Shown in pieces: positions 42,339 through 50,905 of a stretch of 64,000 nt of DNA. How positions within the stretch are numbered: position 1 is the first letter of the stretch; every line of letters starts with the position of its first letter. A model generated the notes under the pieces. It made no database searches. It saw nothing but the letters and a program-made list of their open reading frames with translations, and was not told the DNA's origin. The stretch covers positions 1 through 64,000 of the forward strand of contig NZ_CP108569.1 of assembly GCF_036010505.1 (NCBI RefSeq), in the 5' to 3' direction. Position numbers and translations under genes: made by a program. Origin of the DNA: Streptomyces sp. NBC_01197 (lineage in GTDB: Bacteria > Actinomycetota > Actinomycetes > Streptomycetales > Streptomycetaceae).

Positions 42339-43669
42339 TGGCCACTATCGTGCGCATGCCCGAGGTACTCGCCGACACCACTGAGGCCGCGATCACCACC
42401 TGGCTGGTCGCACTCGGCCAGGAGATCGCCGTCGGCACCGCCCTCGCCGAGATCGAGACCGACAAAGCGGTCGTCGAGTACGCCTCCGAGGTTGAGGGCA
42501 CCGTACTGCACCTCTTCGCCGACGAGGGCGCCACGGTCACGGTCGGAGACCCGATCGTCGCGGTCGGCGCGCCGGGCGAGGCCGTGGAGGGGGTGGAGGG
42601 GGTGGAGGGGGCGACCGGCGGGGCGACACCGGCCTCCTCCCCTGCAGCCACTGCGCCTGCGCCCGCCGCCTCCTCGGCGGGGGCCTCGAGCGCCGTGCCC
42701 CAGTCCTGCTCCGTCACACGTGGGCCGGCCGAGCCCTCTGGCCGACGCTTCACCAGCCCGCTCGTGCGCAGGCTGGCGAAGGAGCACGGCATCGACCTCG
42801 CCACGATCACGGGGACAGGACCGAGCGGCCGTGTCGTGCGCCGTGACATCGAGGGCGCGGTCCGTGAGGGACGCGATGTTCCCATGTCCCCGGCGGCGTC
42901 CGGCGCCGAGCCTGCAGCGACTGCATCGCCCGCCGCGGCATCGGCACCCGCCGCGCCTGCGGCGCCAGCCTCTGGCGCCTCCGCCCCGGACGGCGTGGAG
43001 GAGGTCCCGCTGACCTCCATGCGGCGCGCGATCGCCCGCCGTCTCACCGAGAGCAAGACCTCGGTGCCGCACTTCTACCTCGTCGCGGACGCACGGGTCG
43101 ACGAGCTGCTTGCCCTGCGTAAGCAGGTCAACGCGGTCGCCGACGTCAAGGTGTCGGTCAACGACTTCGTACTCAAGGCCGTCGCGGGAGTCCTGCGTGC
43201 GATCCCGGAGGCGAACGCCACCTGGGGCGAGACCGTCCTGCACCGCCACCTCACTGTCGACGTCGCGGTGGCCGTCGCGATCGAGGGCGGGCTCGTCACG
43301 CCCGTCGTACGCAACGTGGACCGGCTGGCCGTCAGCGAGATAGCGCTCACCGTGCGGGACCTCGCCGAGCGCGCCCGGGCCGGGCGCCTCAGGCAGCACG
43401 AGCTCGAGGGCGGCTCCTTCTCCGTGTCGAACCTCGGCATGTACGGAAGCCAGGAGTTCTCAGCGATCATCAACCCGCCGCAGGCGGGGATCCTGGCGGT
43501 CGGCGCGGTTCGACAAGTGCCCGTCGTGGACGACGGAGAGCTGGCCGTGGGCACGGTGATGACGGTGACGCTCTCGGCCGACCACCGCGTGATCGACGGC
43601 GCGCTCGCCGCACAGTGGCTCACGGCGTTCGTCGAGCGGATCGAAAACCCGATGCTGCTGCTGGTCTGA
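42338..43669 (+). CDS. 2-oxoacid dehydrogenase E2 (dihydrolipoamide acyltransferase)
   Basis: This 443-residue protein has an N-terminal lipoyl domain with the lipoylation motif EIETDKAVVEYASEVEG (about residues 34-50). An Ala/Pro/Glu linker with GVEGVEGVEG follows, then a peripheral E1/E3-binding domain (TSPLVRRLAKEHGIDLATI), a second Ala/Pro linker and the catalytic core with LSADHRVIDGA. It transfers the acyl group from the E1 to CoA. The start is at 42338 (TGATG overlap with the E1). This E1-E2 pair gives the pathway a step that yields an acyl-CoA from a 2-oxoacid. Confidence 0.9.
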   Translation: MATIVRMPEVLADTTEAAITTWLVALGQEIAVGTALAEIETDKAVVEYASEVEGTVLHLFADEGATVTVGDPIVAVGAPGEAVEGVEGVEGATGGATPASSPAATAPAPAASSAGASSAVPQSCSVTRGPAEPSGRRFTSPLVRRLAKEHGIDLATITGTGPSGRVVRRDIEGAVREGRDVPMSPAASGAEPAATASPAAASAPAAPAAPASGASAPDGVEEVPLTSMRRAIARRLTESKTSVPHFYLVADARVDELLALRKQVNAVADVKVSVNDFVLKAVAGVLRAIPEANATWGETVLHRHLTVDVAVAVAIEGGLVTPVVRNVDRLAVSEIALTVRDLAERARAGRLRQHELEGGSFSVSNLGMYGSQEFSAIINPPQAGILAVGAVRQVPVVDDGELAVGTVMTVTLSADHRVIDGALAAQWLTAFVERIENPMLLLV

Positions 43670-43738
43670 CACCGAGTTCGGTCGCACACGACACCCAGCT
43701 CAGACCAGCACAGCCCCTCAGACAAGGGAGTTTGAATC

Positions 43739-44659
43739 ATGCCCAGTACGGGAGTCCTCCGGGGCAAGCATGTCCTGATAACCGGCGCAGGCCGCGGTCT
43801 CGGCGAGGCGTACGCACGCGCTGCCGTCACCGAGGGCGCGCGCGTCGTCATCTCGGACATCAACGCGGAGTCTGTCGAGGCAGTCGCCGCGTCGATCAAC
43901 GGCGCGGGTGGCGAGGCGCTCGCGGTCGTTTCCGACGTCACCGACTGGGACAGCTGCGAGAAGCTCGTCGCGGCAGCCGTGGAACGCTTTGGCAAACTCG
44001 ACGGCCTGGTGAACAACGCCGGTTACCTGAACCCCACCGTCGCGGGCACCGAGACCGAGGCCGATATCCGCCGGCACATCGACATCGGCGTCTACGGGAC
44101 CTACTTCATGTCGGTTCACGGTCTCGCCGCGATGCAGGGCAGCGGGTCCATCGTCAACGTAACCTCGGGCGCGCAGGTCGGTCTGCGGATGATGAGCGCG
44201 TACGCGGCGGCCAAGGGTGCGGTCGCCTCGCTCACGTACGCCTGGGCAAACGAGTTCGGCGGCCAGGACGGGGACATCCGGGTCAATGCCATGGCCCCGC
44301 ATGCCTCCACGCCCATGATGGACGCCGGCACGGCCGCTTATACGAAGTACTTCGGCGGGCAGGCGGTCGCGCCGCCACCCGCGACGAACGCACCCGTCGT
44401 TCTCTACTTGCTGTCCGACCTGAGCAAGGGCGTGAACGGCCAGGTCGTACGCCTCGCGAACGGGCGCGAACTGCACCTGATGACCCACCCCCAGGTCCTG
44501 GACCGGCCACTGACCCGCGACTCGTGGACCGTACAGGATGTCGAGCGGGCCTTCGACGACATGTTCCGGGACCGCCTTCAGCCTTACGGCACCCTGACCA
44601 ACACCGACGCGCGGCTTGTCGAGCCCGGAGTCGTCGTGTTCGACCCTGCAACCACGTGA
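43739..44659 (+). CDS. Short-chain dehydrogenase/reductase (SDR)
   Basis: This 306-residue SDR has TGAGRGLG, VVISDINAES, GLVNNAGYLN, VNVTSGAQ and the catalytic YAAAKGA. A C-terminal extension of about 50 residues (DRPLTRDSWTVQDVERAFDD) resembles that of SDRs in multidomain dehydrogenases. The usual terminal DGG segment is replaced by VRLANGRELHLM. The start is 69 bp after the E2 stop. It is the last intact gene of the 35109-44659 run and is followed by a broken alcohol dehydrogenase. Confidence 0.83.
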   Translation: MPSTGVLRGKHVLITGAGRGLGEAYARAAVTEGARVVISDINAESVEAVAASINGAGGEALAVVSDVTDWDSCEKLVAAAVERFGKLDGLVNNAGYLNPTVAGTETEADIRRHIDIGVYGTYFMSVHGLAAMQGSGSIVNVTSGAQVGLRMMSAYAAAKGAVASLTYAWANEFGGQDGDIRVNAMAPHASTPMMDAGTAAYTKYFGGQAVAPPPATNAPVVLYLLSDLSKGVNGQVVRLANGRELHLMTHPQVLDRPLTRDSWTVQDVERAFDDMFRDRLQPYGTLTNTDARLVEPGVVVFDPATT

Positions 44660-44790
44660 TCGCACTGAACAGGCCAACGACAAGCTCAGTGCGGCAAGTT
44701 GGACCATACGGTTCGCCGACGATCCACGGGCGGTGGGCGATGTGCCGACCGTGCGTATCTCCCGCAGCAAAGGAGAAGTAGGACCGATCA

Positions 44791-45538
44791 AGCCATGGCG
44801 ATTCCACGGAACCGGCCGGCCGCTGACTCTGGAAGAGGTACCGGCCCCGGAATGGAGGGCTGGAAGGTCGGCGACCGGGTCGGGCCGCAGCCGTGATGGC
44901 CGACGGCGACGCCATCGGCTACGGCGCCTGGGACGGCTACGGCCCCAAGATCCGGGCCGCCAGTGCGCGCGATGGCGACCGACGCGGGCATCACCTCGTA
45001 CCACGCCATGGTCACCGTCGGCGGCCTGAAGAAGGGCATGCGGGTCGGCGTGATCGGCCTGGGTGGGCTCGGCTACATCGGCGCGCGTGTCGCCGTCCTC
45101 AAGGGAGCCGAGGTCTACGCCGCCGACATCTCCCCGTCCTCACGGGAGCTCGCCGCCGAGATCGGGCTGGCGGGCGTCGCCGAGTCAATCACCGAGTTCG
45201 CCGACAAGGATCTGCCGCTGATCGTGGACTACGCGGGCTTCGGAACCACCACCGCTCAAGCGGTTGAAACGCTGGGCAAGTCCGGGACGCTCGTGCAGGT
45301 CGGCCTCGGCCGCTTACAGGCCACGGTGAACACCCAGGCCCTCATCTTCAAGCAGCTGCGTACCTTCGGCTCCTCTCGGGCACACAACAGGACCTCGCCG
45401 AGCTCTACGAACTCAAGCGCAGCGGAGCTGCCCAACCCGCCGATCAACCGAATCGCACCGCACGAAATCCCGGAAGGCCTGGACCGCCTCCGCAAGGGCG
45501 GAGCCGTCGGCCGCATCGTTGCTGCCTACGATCACTGA
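44791..45538 (+). pseudogene. Zinc-type alcohol dehydrogenase (MDR), internally deleted
   Basis: The N-terminus (IKPWRFHGTGRPLTLEEVPA), a short piece (VMADGDAIGYGAWDGYG) and the C-terminal half (GITSYHAMVTVGGLKKGMRV, IGLGGLGYIGARVAVLKGAE, HEIPEGLDRLRKGGAVGRIV) of an NAD(P)-dependent alcohol dehydrogenase are readable, but not in one frame. The segment with the catalytic zinc ligands is missing. Near 45378-45430 two compensating indels scramble about 20 codons. The gene is dead. Confidence 0.83.
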
Positions 45539-45611
45539 GGCTCCGTCCCCCGGAAGAAGCTGCCGGGGGCCGAGCGAGCGGACACACCAACGGTCACGGT
45601 CACCGCTTCCG

Positions 45612-46649
45612 TCAGGAATTCTTGGCGCTGTACCGAGCAGCCTCCCTGAACGCCGTCGGAGGCATCCCCCTCCACCGTTTGAAGGCCATGGTGAAGCTGG
45701 CCGGATCCGTATAGCCCAGCTTGCGGGATATTTCCGATACGGAGTGATCTGTATTCGAGAGCAGATCGCAGGCCAGTTCACTCAAAGTCTCGTCCCGCAC
45801 CCGGCCGAAGTCCTTGCCCGTGAGTTCAAGCTTGCGTTGCAGGGTACGTGGGGAGACTTGCAGCGCCGCGGCCGCATTTGCCAATGTGCGGTAGAGATTG
45901 GGCGCGGCCCTTATGGCTTTCGCGACGGTGTGGGGCCAGTCACCAGTCGCCCTGAACGAGTCGATGATCTGGGTATCCGCTCTGACCCACGCCTCGTGCT
46001 GGAAGGCGTTACCGAAGGGCAGTTCCATCTTCGATGTCGCAGGGCTCCACCGCAGCCGCAACGCCTCTGCGCCGCATTCGATTCCGCAGGAAACGTACGC
46101 CAAAGCCTCGGGCGATATTTCCGCGATAGGCACCTCGACCCGAGTGAAAGGGAAGGTGTCCCCGTACAGCCACGCGAGTGATCGGGTGCTGGCAAATAGA
46201 TCACGGTACACGCTGAACGGGATCAACTCGTCCGGGGCGTCAGGGTAGGCGTATTCAATTCCCACCACTGTCCCATCCGGTGCTCGGAGAGGCATGATTT
46301 CGAGGAGCCCAGGGGCATTGTCGGTTGCGCTGGCAACTTCCACCCACGCCTCAACGGTCGGGGCGGTCGCCAGGGCCATTCCGCGAACGCCGTAGGTGCT
46401 TGTCGTGTAGGCGCGCATTGCCCGCACCCAAAGATCCACGCGATCTCTTGTGAGAGCAACGAACTGAAGCTGGAATGCCAGCTCCTTCTTTGCAGGAATG
46501 GTACTTCCCGGTCGATTCAGCGCGCCGGGGTCGATCTCTGCATTCGCGAGCGCGGTTCGCCAGTCGAGATCCGCTTCCTCGAGCAGCTGACACAACGTGT
46601 GCACACTAAAATTCGGCACGCGCAAGTTCTGGTACGAGTTCAGCTTCAT
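45612..46649 (-). CDS. AraC family transcriptional regulator
   Basis: This 345-residue regulator has an N-terminal domain of the kind found in OruR/ArgR-like AraC proteins (TLCQLLEEADLDWRTALANA onwards). A C-terminal HTH_18 domain follows, with AAALQVSPRTLQRKLELTG and SEISRKLGYTDPASFTMAFK. The ATG at 46649 begins MKLNSYQNLRVPNF, where family similarity starts; a longer frame extends to 46730. It is divergent from the LLM monooxygenase at 47169, which is its likely target together with the flavin-supply genes. Confidence 0.84.
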   Translation of the reverse strand: MKLNSYQNLRVPNFSVHTLCQLLEEADLDWRTALANAEIDPGALNRPGSTIPAKKELAFQLQFVALTRDRVDLWVRAMRAYTTSTYGVRGMALATAPTVEAWVEVASATDNAPGLLEIMPLRAPDGTVVGIEYAYPDAPDELIPFSVYRDLFASTRSLAWLYGDTFPFTRVEVPIAEISPEALAYVSCGIECGAEALRLRWSPATSKMELPFGNAFQHEAWVRADTQIIDSFRATGDWPHTVAKAIRAAPNLYRTLANAAAALQVSPRTLQRKLELTGKDFGRVRDETLSELACDLLSNTDHSVSEISRKLGYTDPASFTMAFKRWRGMPPTAFREAARYSAKNS

Positions 46650-47168
46650 CGCTTGGCACTTTCGCCGCGCTGGGGAACCGGCCGGCCAAGGGGGGCCGAC
46701 GAAGCCGACACGGGTGTCGCTCCACTGCATGGCATGTTCGCTGGAATGCCGGGGGGAACGGTCGGAGAATCCATCTCTCTCTCCTCTTCGTTGAGGCGAC
46801 GGGGTGCCGCTCCGGAAGCGCCGCGGCGACAGGAGAACCGCCTGGCGTCGGAAGTAACGCCAGAAGCCTTACATCTCACGCCACCAACCGGCAAGTGGTG
46901 ACACCTTGGCGCGTTTTCCTGCGTTGATGGCGTCCCTTGCCATGGTGGTCCGGTGCCGGCGCTCCTAGCGTCATTCATCAGCGGGACAGAGAAGCCGACA
47001 CAGCGACACCACAACAGATCGGTGAGTACTCCCACCGTTCGAAGTCACCCCTAGCGACAGGGTCGACATCGCCGCTCGTGATCGCAGCAGTCGCCTTCCT
47101 CTTCGCAGGAACCGATATGGGCCGGACGCCCTTCGGTATCCAGAGTCGCAACAGTACGGAGAAAACCC
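46650..47168. promoter_or_regulatory. Divergent control region, AraC gene / LLM gene
   Basis: About 520 bp with no gene that I recognise. It should hold the promoters of the AraC gene (leftwards) and the LLM gene (rightwards). GGAG lies at 47158-47161 just before the ATG at 47169. I could not pick a clear operator by eye. Confidence 0.45.
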
Positions 47169-48353
47169 ATGACGCAAAATATCGCACCACGCGACTTCGT
47201 AGCCGATCACACCGTCGCACGTTCTCAGCGCCCCATGATTGGCGGCCCGAACAAGTTCAAGGTCGCAGTTTTCGGCGCGAACGTAACGACCGGCCAGGGC
47301 GGTCTCAACCTCGCCGAGAACACGATCAAGCTCGGCAACTGGGACGAGATCCAGGGGCTCGCCCAGAAGGCCGATCGCTACGGTGTCGACGGGTTCATCC
47401 CCATCGCCCGCTGGCAGGGGCTCTCGGGCCCCGACCGCCCGTGGGGCCGACAGTACGAGACGTTCACCTGGGCAGCAGGCCTGGCAGCAGCGACGCAGAA
47501 CATGCAGATCTTCGCCACTTGCCTCGTTCCTTTCATCCACCCGGTGATGGCGGCGAAGATGATGGCCACCGTCGACCACATCAGCGGCGGCCGCATGGGC
47601 CTGAACGCCACAGCTGGCTACTTCAAGCCCGAGTACCATATGTTCGGCGTCGAGGTGCCCGAGCACGACAAGCGCTATGAGCTGGCCGACGAGTGGATGA
47701 CCATCGTCGAGCGACTCTGGGCGGTCGAGGACGACTACCAGTTCGACTTCGACGGGGACTTCTTCCACCTCCAGGGTGCCCAGTCGTGGCCCAAGCCCGT
47801 TCAGACGCCCGGGCCGATGGTGATGAGCGCGGGATCCAGCCCTGCCGGCCAGCAGTTCGCGTTCAAGCACGCCAACATCTTGTTCGCGGCGATCGGCAGC
47901 GTCGAGCACAGCCAGTCGGTGACACCCAAGCTGCGCGAGAACGCCGACGCGGCCGGGCGTGAGGACCTCGGCCTGTGGTCCGGTGTGCACATCATCTGCA
48001 AGGACACGGAGAAGGAAGCCAAGGAGTACCTCGAGTACATCGAGGAGAAGGGCGATTACGAGAGCGCCCTCCGCTACAAGCACATCATCCAGAACGGCGA
48101 TGCCCGCGGGTGGAGCTGGGATCACTACAAGAAGTCCGAAGACCCGAAGCAGGACGAGACCATCAGGACGTTCTTCCGGGCCGGTCTCGTTCCGCTCGTC
48201 GGCACACCCGAGATGATCGTCGACGGGCTCCAGAAGCTGCACGACTCGGGCATCACGGGCATCTGCACCGGACTCGTCGATTACGACGAGGGTCTCGACC
48301 GGATGAACGAGCAGATCTTCCCGCTCATGCGCGACGCGGGTCTGCGCGCCTGA
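47169..48353 (+). CDS. LLM-class monooxygenase, RutA/SfnG-like
   Basis: This 394-residue luciferase-fold protein has KFKVAVFGANVTTGQGGLN, DGFIPIARWQG, DHISGGRMGLNATAGYFKPE, EHDKRYELADEWMTIVERLW and VMSAGSSPAGQQFAFKHANI. This pattern is closest to RutA (pyrimidine oxygenase) and SfnG (dimethylsulfone monooxygenase), which need FMNH2. Flavin reductase and riboflavin kinase genes lie downstream on the same strand and could supply FMNH2 and FMN. It is divergent from the AraC regulator. The substrate is unknown; a role at the entry to the island pathway is possible. Confidence 0.87.
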   Translation: MTQNIAPRDFVADHTVARSQRPMIGGPNKFKVAVFGANVTTGQGGLNLAENTIKLGNWDEIQGLAQKADRYGVDGFIPIARWQGLSGPDRPWGRQYETFTWAAGLAAATQNMQIFATCLVPFIHPVMAAKMMATVDHISGGRMGLNATAGYFKPEYHMFGVEVPEHDKRYELADEWMTIVERLWAVEDDYQFDFDGDFFHLQGAQSWPKPVQTPGPMVMSAGSSPAGQQFAFKHANILFAAIGSVEHSQSVTPKLRENADAAGREDLGLWSGVHIICKDTEKEAKEYLEYIEEKGDYESALRYKHIIQNGDARGWSWDHYKKSEDPKQDETIRTFFRAGLVPLVGTPEMIVDGLQKLHDSGITGICTGLVDYDEGLDRMNEQIFPLMRDAGLRA

Positions 48354-48384
48354 CGTCCGACCATTCATGAAGGAATGAAGGCAG

Positions 48385-48674
48385 ATGGCCTTCCCTGACC
48401 CTCAACAGCTCAGGCTCGCCGTCACGGGACCAACCGAATCCGGCGATACCGGCGGGATGTCGGCTTGGGGGCAGGCTGTTTCGGATGCGGGGTGGCTCAC
48501 CCCGCCCGAGGTCGTCCATCACGCGAAGTGCCCGGCGCGCGCTGCAGACACCCCGATCCACTGCCGTGCCGACACCGGTCTTGGGGCGCCGATCAATGCA
48601 CAAAGGCCGGGTGGTGTCACCGGCAGGCCCAGCGTGACTACGACAACAACGCCCTCGTCGCAGAGCACTACTGA
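48385..48674 (+). pseudogene. Chimeric relic of the cupin and PEP-mutase-like gene pair
   Basis: The first codons (FPDPQQLRLAVTGPTESG) match the start of the cupin at 19355 (FPDPKKFRLVVAGQNEAG). The frame then runs into SAWGQAVSDAGWLTPPEVV and RADTGLGAPINAQR, which match the PEP-mutase-like enzyme at 19879 (SAWWQGVSDVGWLTMTEVV, DGDTGYGAPLNVQR). In a shifted frame the end reads QRDYDNNALVAEHY, which matches the C-terminus of that enzyme. Two large deletions have collapsed a second copy of the pair. Confidence 0.85.
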
Positions 48675-48726
48675 CGACACGGCTCGTGAACTGATGTGGC
48701 CCCCGACCGCAGCGAGGAGGATCCTA

Positions 48727-49206
48727 GTGCGGCAGATGACTCGGCAGAGCCGTGCCCAGTACCTGGCCGCGAGCCGGCCGTTCGCAATCGAAAGCGTTCA
48801 GTCCCGAGACCAGGTTGTCACCGGCGTCGTCCAACACGGCGATGCCCGCGGCCGATTGCTGGGTTTTCCCACCGCCAACCTGACCATGGAGACCAGCGCT
48901 CACCTGGACGGTGTCTGGTCCGCCGCAGTCGTCACGCAGGATGACGGCCGACACTGGCCCGCTGCGGTCTCCGTCGGCCGGAGGACCACCTTCTACGGCC
49001 GCCACGGCCAACGACTCCTCGAAGCCCATCTTCTCGACGTGGAGATCGATCTGTACGACCGGCAAATATCGGTTCATCTCGTGACCCGCCTCCGCCCCCA
49101 GCGACGGTTTCGTGACGTCGAGGACCTTGTGGAGCAGCTGGCGAAAGATGTTGAGGACGTCCGCAAGTGGGCGACATCAACTTCACCCGAAGCGGGCGCG
49201 CGATGA
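48727..49206 (+). CDS. Stand-alone riboflavin kinase (flavokinase)
   Basis: This 159-residue protein has the riboflavin kinase fold alone: VVQHGDARGRLLGFPTANL holds the GxxxGR-GFPTAN nucleotide and flavin motif, followed by GVWSAAVV, AAVSVGRRTTF and LEAHLLDVEIDLYDR. It converts riboflavin and ATP to FMN. The FAD-synthetase domain of the usual bifunctional bacterial RibF is absent. Start: GTG at 48727 with AGGAGG 6 bp upstream; the ATG at 48736 is too far from it. Its place between an LLM monooxygenase and a flavin reductase suggests that it raises FMN supply for them. Confidence 0.85.
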   Translation: MRQMTRQSRAQYLAASRPFAIESVQSRDQVVTGVVQHGDARGRLLGFPTANLTMETSAHLDGVWSAAVVTQDDGRHWPAAVSVGRRTTFYGRHGQRLLEAHLLDVEIDLYDRQISVHLVTRLRPQRRFRDVEDLVEQLAKDVEDVRKWATSTSPEAGAR

Positions 49207-49424
49207 CCGCGCGTCGGCCGCCGCCTCGGTGGGCGATTCTGCGCGTTGTGGACGCCGTTGAGGCACAGCGTCGCGCAGGGCGCGCACGGATCGACGTCGG
49301 CCTGCTCGCACGACGCGTCGGACTCAGCCGAAGCATGACGTCCGCTTGCCTCTTCGCGGCAGATTCACGGCTCTCCGCGCCGACGTCTCCGCATCGCGGG
49401 GTCGGCGTGACGAAGCCGAGCTGA
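49203..49424 (+). CDS. Small HTH-like protein, possibly truncated
   Basis: The ATG at 49203 overlaps the riboflavin kinase stop (ATGA). The 73-residue product begins with a helical, HTH-like segment (RWAILRVVDAVEAQRR, LLARRVGLSRSMTSACLF). The last 25 residues look unrelated, and an alternative frame continues with a different sequence, so a frameshift near 49350 is possible. No function can be assigned. It may be a decayed accessory regulator. Confidence 0.4.
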   Translation: MTARRPPPRWAILRVVDAVEAQRRAGRARIDVGLLARRVGLSRSMTSACLFAADSRLSAPTSPHRGVGVTKPS

Positions 49425-49694
49425 CGACGCCTTCGGCCCACTCGACTTCGACAGACGAGTTCCCGTCGGCACCGGAGCAGGACCAGGCATGGGCCGCGGC
49501 CACGCCACGACGCCGGCGTCCCGCGGCGCGGTACCGACGGGTCGGCAATACCCGTAATCACAACGGAAGTTTTTTCAGCTCTGGCTCACCCAGAGCGTTG
49601 CAGTGTTCCCATCGCGGTCACCTTGACGTGATCAGGCAAGCGACGGGGCGGACAGTGGGGTCCGTGCATGTGCCCCGCGAAAGGAGGAGGACTT

Positions 49695-50201
49695 ATGACC
49701 CGGTCCAAAGTGCGCACGTCCAGCGACGACCCGATGATCGTCCGAAACGCGTTCGCGCAGTTCCCGTCCGGCGTGGCGGTGCTCGCGGTCGACATCGGCG
49801 GCGAGAAGCACGCGCTCGTCGCGTCGTCTTTCATGGTGGGCGCGTCGCTCGAACCGTGCCTCGTCGCGGTCGCGGTGCAGAAGTCTTCTGAGACATGGGG
49901 CCTGATCAAGGCTGCCGACTCGCTCGGCGTATCCATATTCGGCAAAGGCCAGGGCGATCTGCTGCGCAAGCTCGCAGGCAAGGACCGCGCTGCCCGCTTC
50001 GAGCAGGTTGCGGTCGAAGTCGGCGACGAAGGCGCCATCTTCATCGAAGACGCAGCGCTGTGGCTCGAGTGCTCGATCCATGAGGTTTCCGAGGCAGGTG
50101 ACCACTGGATGGCCCTGCTCGAGGTGAAACAGCTCGGCGTCGGCCAGAACGAGCCGCTCGTTTGGCATGGCGCGAAGTTCCGGGAACTCATCGACGCGTA
50201 G
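49695..50201 (+). CDS. Flavin reductase (FMN) family protein
   Basis: This 168-residue protein has the split-barrel flavin-reductase domain: VRNAFAQFPSGVAVLAVDI, ALVASSFMVGASLEPCLVA, SLGVSIFGKGQGDLLRKLAG and HGAKFREL. It should provide FMNH2 for the LLM enzyme at 47169. The start at 49695 follows AAAGGAGGAGG. It differs from the reductase at 8637 (WxGxxF variant, no GxHQ motif), so it is not a recent duplicate. It closes the catabolic island on its right side. Confidence 0.85.
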   Translation: MTRSKVRTSSDDPMIVRNAFAQFPSGVAVLAVDIGGEKHALVASSFMVGASLEPCLVAVAVQKSSETWGLIKAADSLGVSIFGKGQGDLLRKLAGKDRAARFEQVAVEVGDEGAIFIEDAALWLECSIHEVSEAGDHWMALLEVKQLGVGQNEPLVWHGAKFRELIDA

Positions 50202-50421
50202 GCGATCGACGCCAAGCACGCGATGAGGTTGCTCCTCCTGTGAAGACCGTTACCGCCGTACAACACCATGGTGTGGTCTCGCAGCCCACCACGACCAACC
50301 CTCCATCGTCTACCCGCAGCGCCGACCAAGCGCATGCTGGAGACGATCAATGGGCCGTCACGGCTTGCCCCGTCATCTCATCCGGTAGACCGGAGGTTCA
50401 GGGCGGCGCGACGAGTTTGAC

Positions 50422-50470
50422 CGGAGGCTGCATCCGTTTTAGGCTCGACTCCATGCGGAGACAGGCTCCG
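50422..50470. promoter_or_regulatory. TetR operator-like boxes, second copy
   Basis: CGGAGGCTGCATCCG (50422-50436) and CGGAGACAGGCTCCG (50456-50470) lie just before the decayed TetR gene. The first box differs at one position from CGGAGGCAGCATCCG at 4928-4942. The conservation of operator sequence at a locus that has lost its own repressor suggests control by the TetR at 4983. Confidence 0.65.
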
Positions 50471-50510
50471 TTTTGCTGTGGCCGCGGAAACACAAGCAAC
50501 GGGAGGGTGC

Positions 50511-50776
50511 ATGAGCGCCGAGGGACGACAGAGGCGCAAGCTCGTGCAGCCGTCCAGCGCAACCATGCAGTCCCCTGAAAGCGGCGCAGCGCCACTTCCC
50601 GAGGGAAGGGCTCGACACCTCCGTAGCAGCGGTGGCCAAGGAGGCCGGCGTCCGCCCCCATAGGGGCACCCCCCCGGGCGGACATCGCGCGGCTCGGGGA
50701 CGCCTCCGAGGAACCGCTCGGCCGCCTGCGTGCACTCACTGAGAGCGGACGCCGCGAACAGGACAACGAGGGGTAG
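50511..50776 (+). pseudogene. TetR regulator relic, paralogue of the gene at 4983
   Basis: The start (MSAEGRQRRKLVQPSSATMQ) resembles MSASEQRGRKPRADVQRN of the intact TetR at 4983. The end, in another frame (DIARLGDASEE, RLRALTESGRREQDNEG), resembles both a middle piece (DIEQLGDPTEA) and the C-terminus of that protein. The HTH region is scrambled and the centre deleted. The preceding GGGAGGGTGCATGAGCGCC also matches the ribosome-site region at 4974-4989. Confidence 0.8.
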
Positions 50777-50905
50777 GCCACCGGCCGCCCTATTCACAGA
50801 CATCGTTAGGCGCCCGCGGGGGTGCCGGGAATTCTCTCCGCGCAGCCGTCCATAACGAATCGCCCACCTCCCCAGGGGCTGGCGCAACCTTGAAAGGGAT
50901 AATTC

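Noticed and set aside
17037..50201. A natural-product biosynthetic cluster
   Set aside because: Despite SnoaL-like, FAD-hydroxylase and SDR genes, there is no polyketide synthase, NRPS, terpene synthase or glycosyltransferase. E1-E2, acyl-CoA synthetase, importer and IclR genes fit catabolism better.
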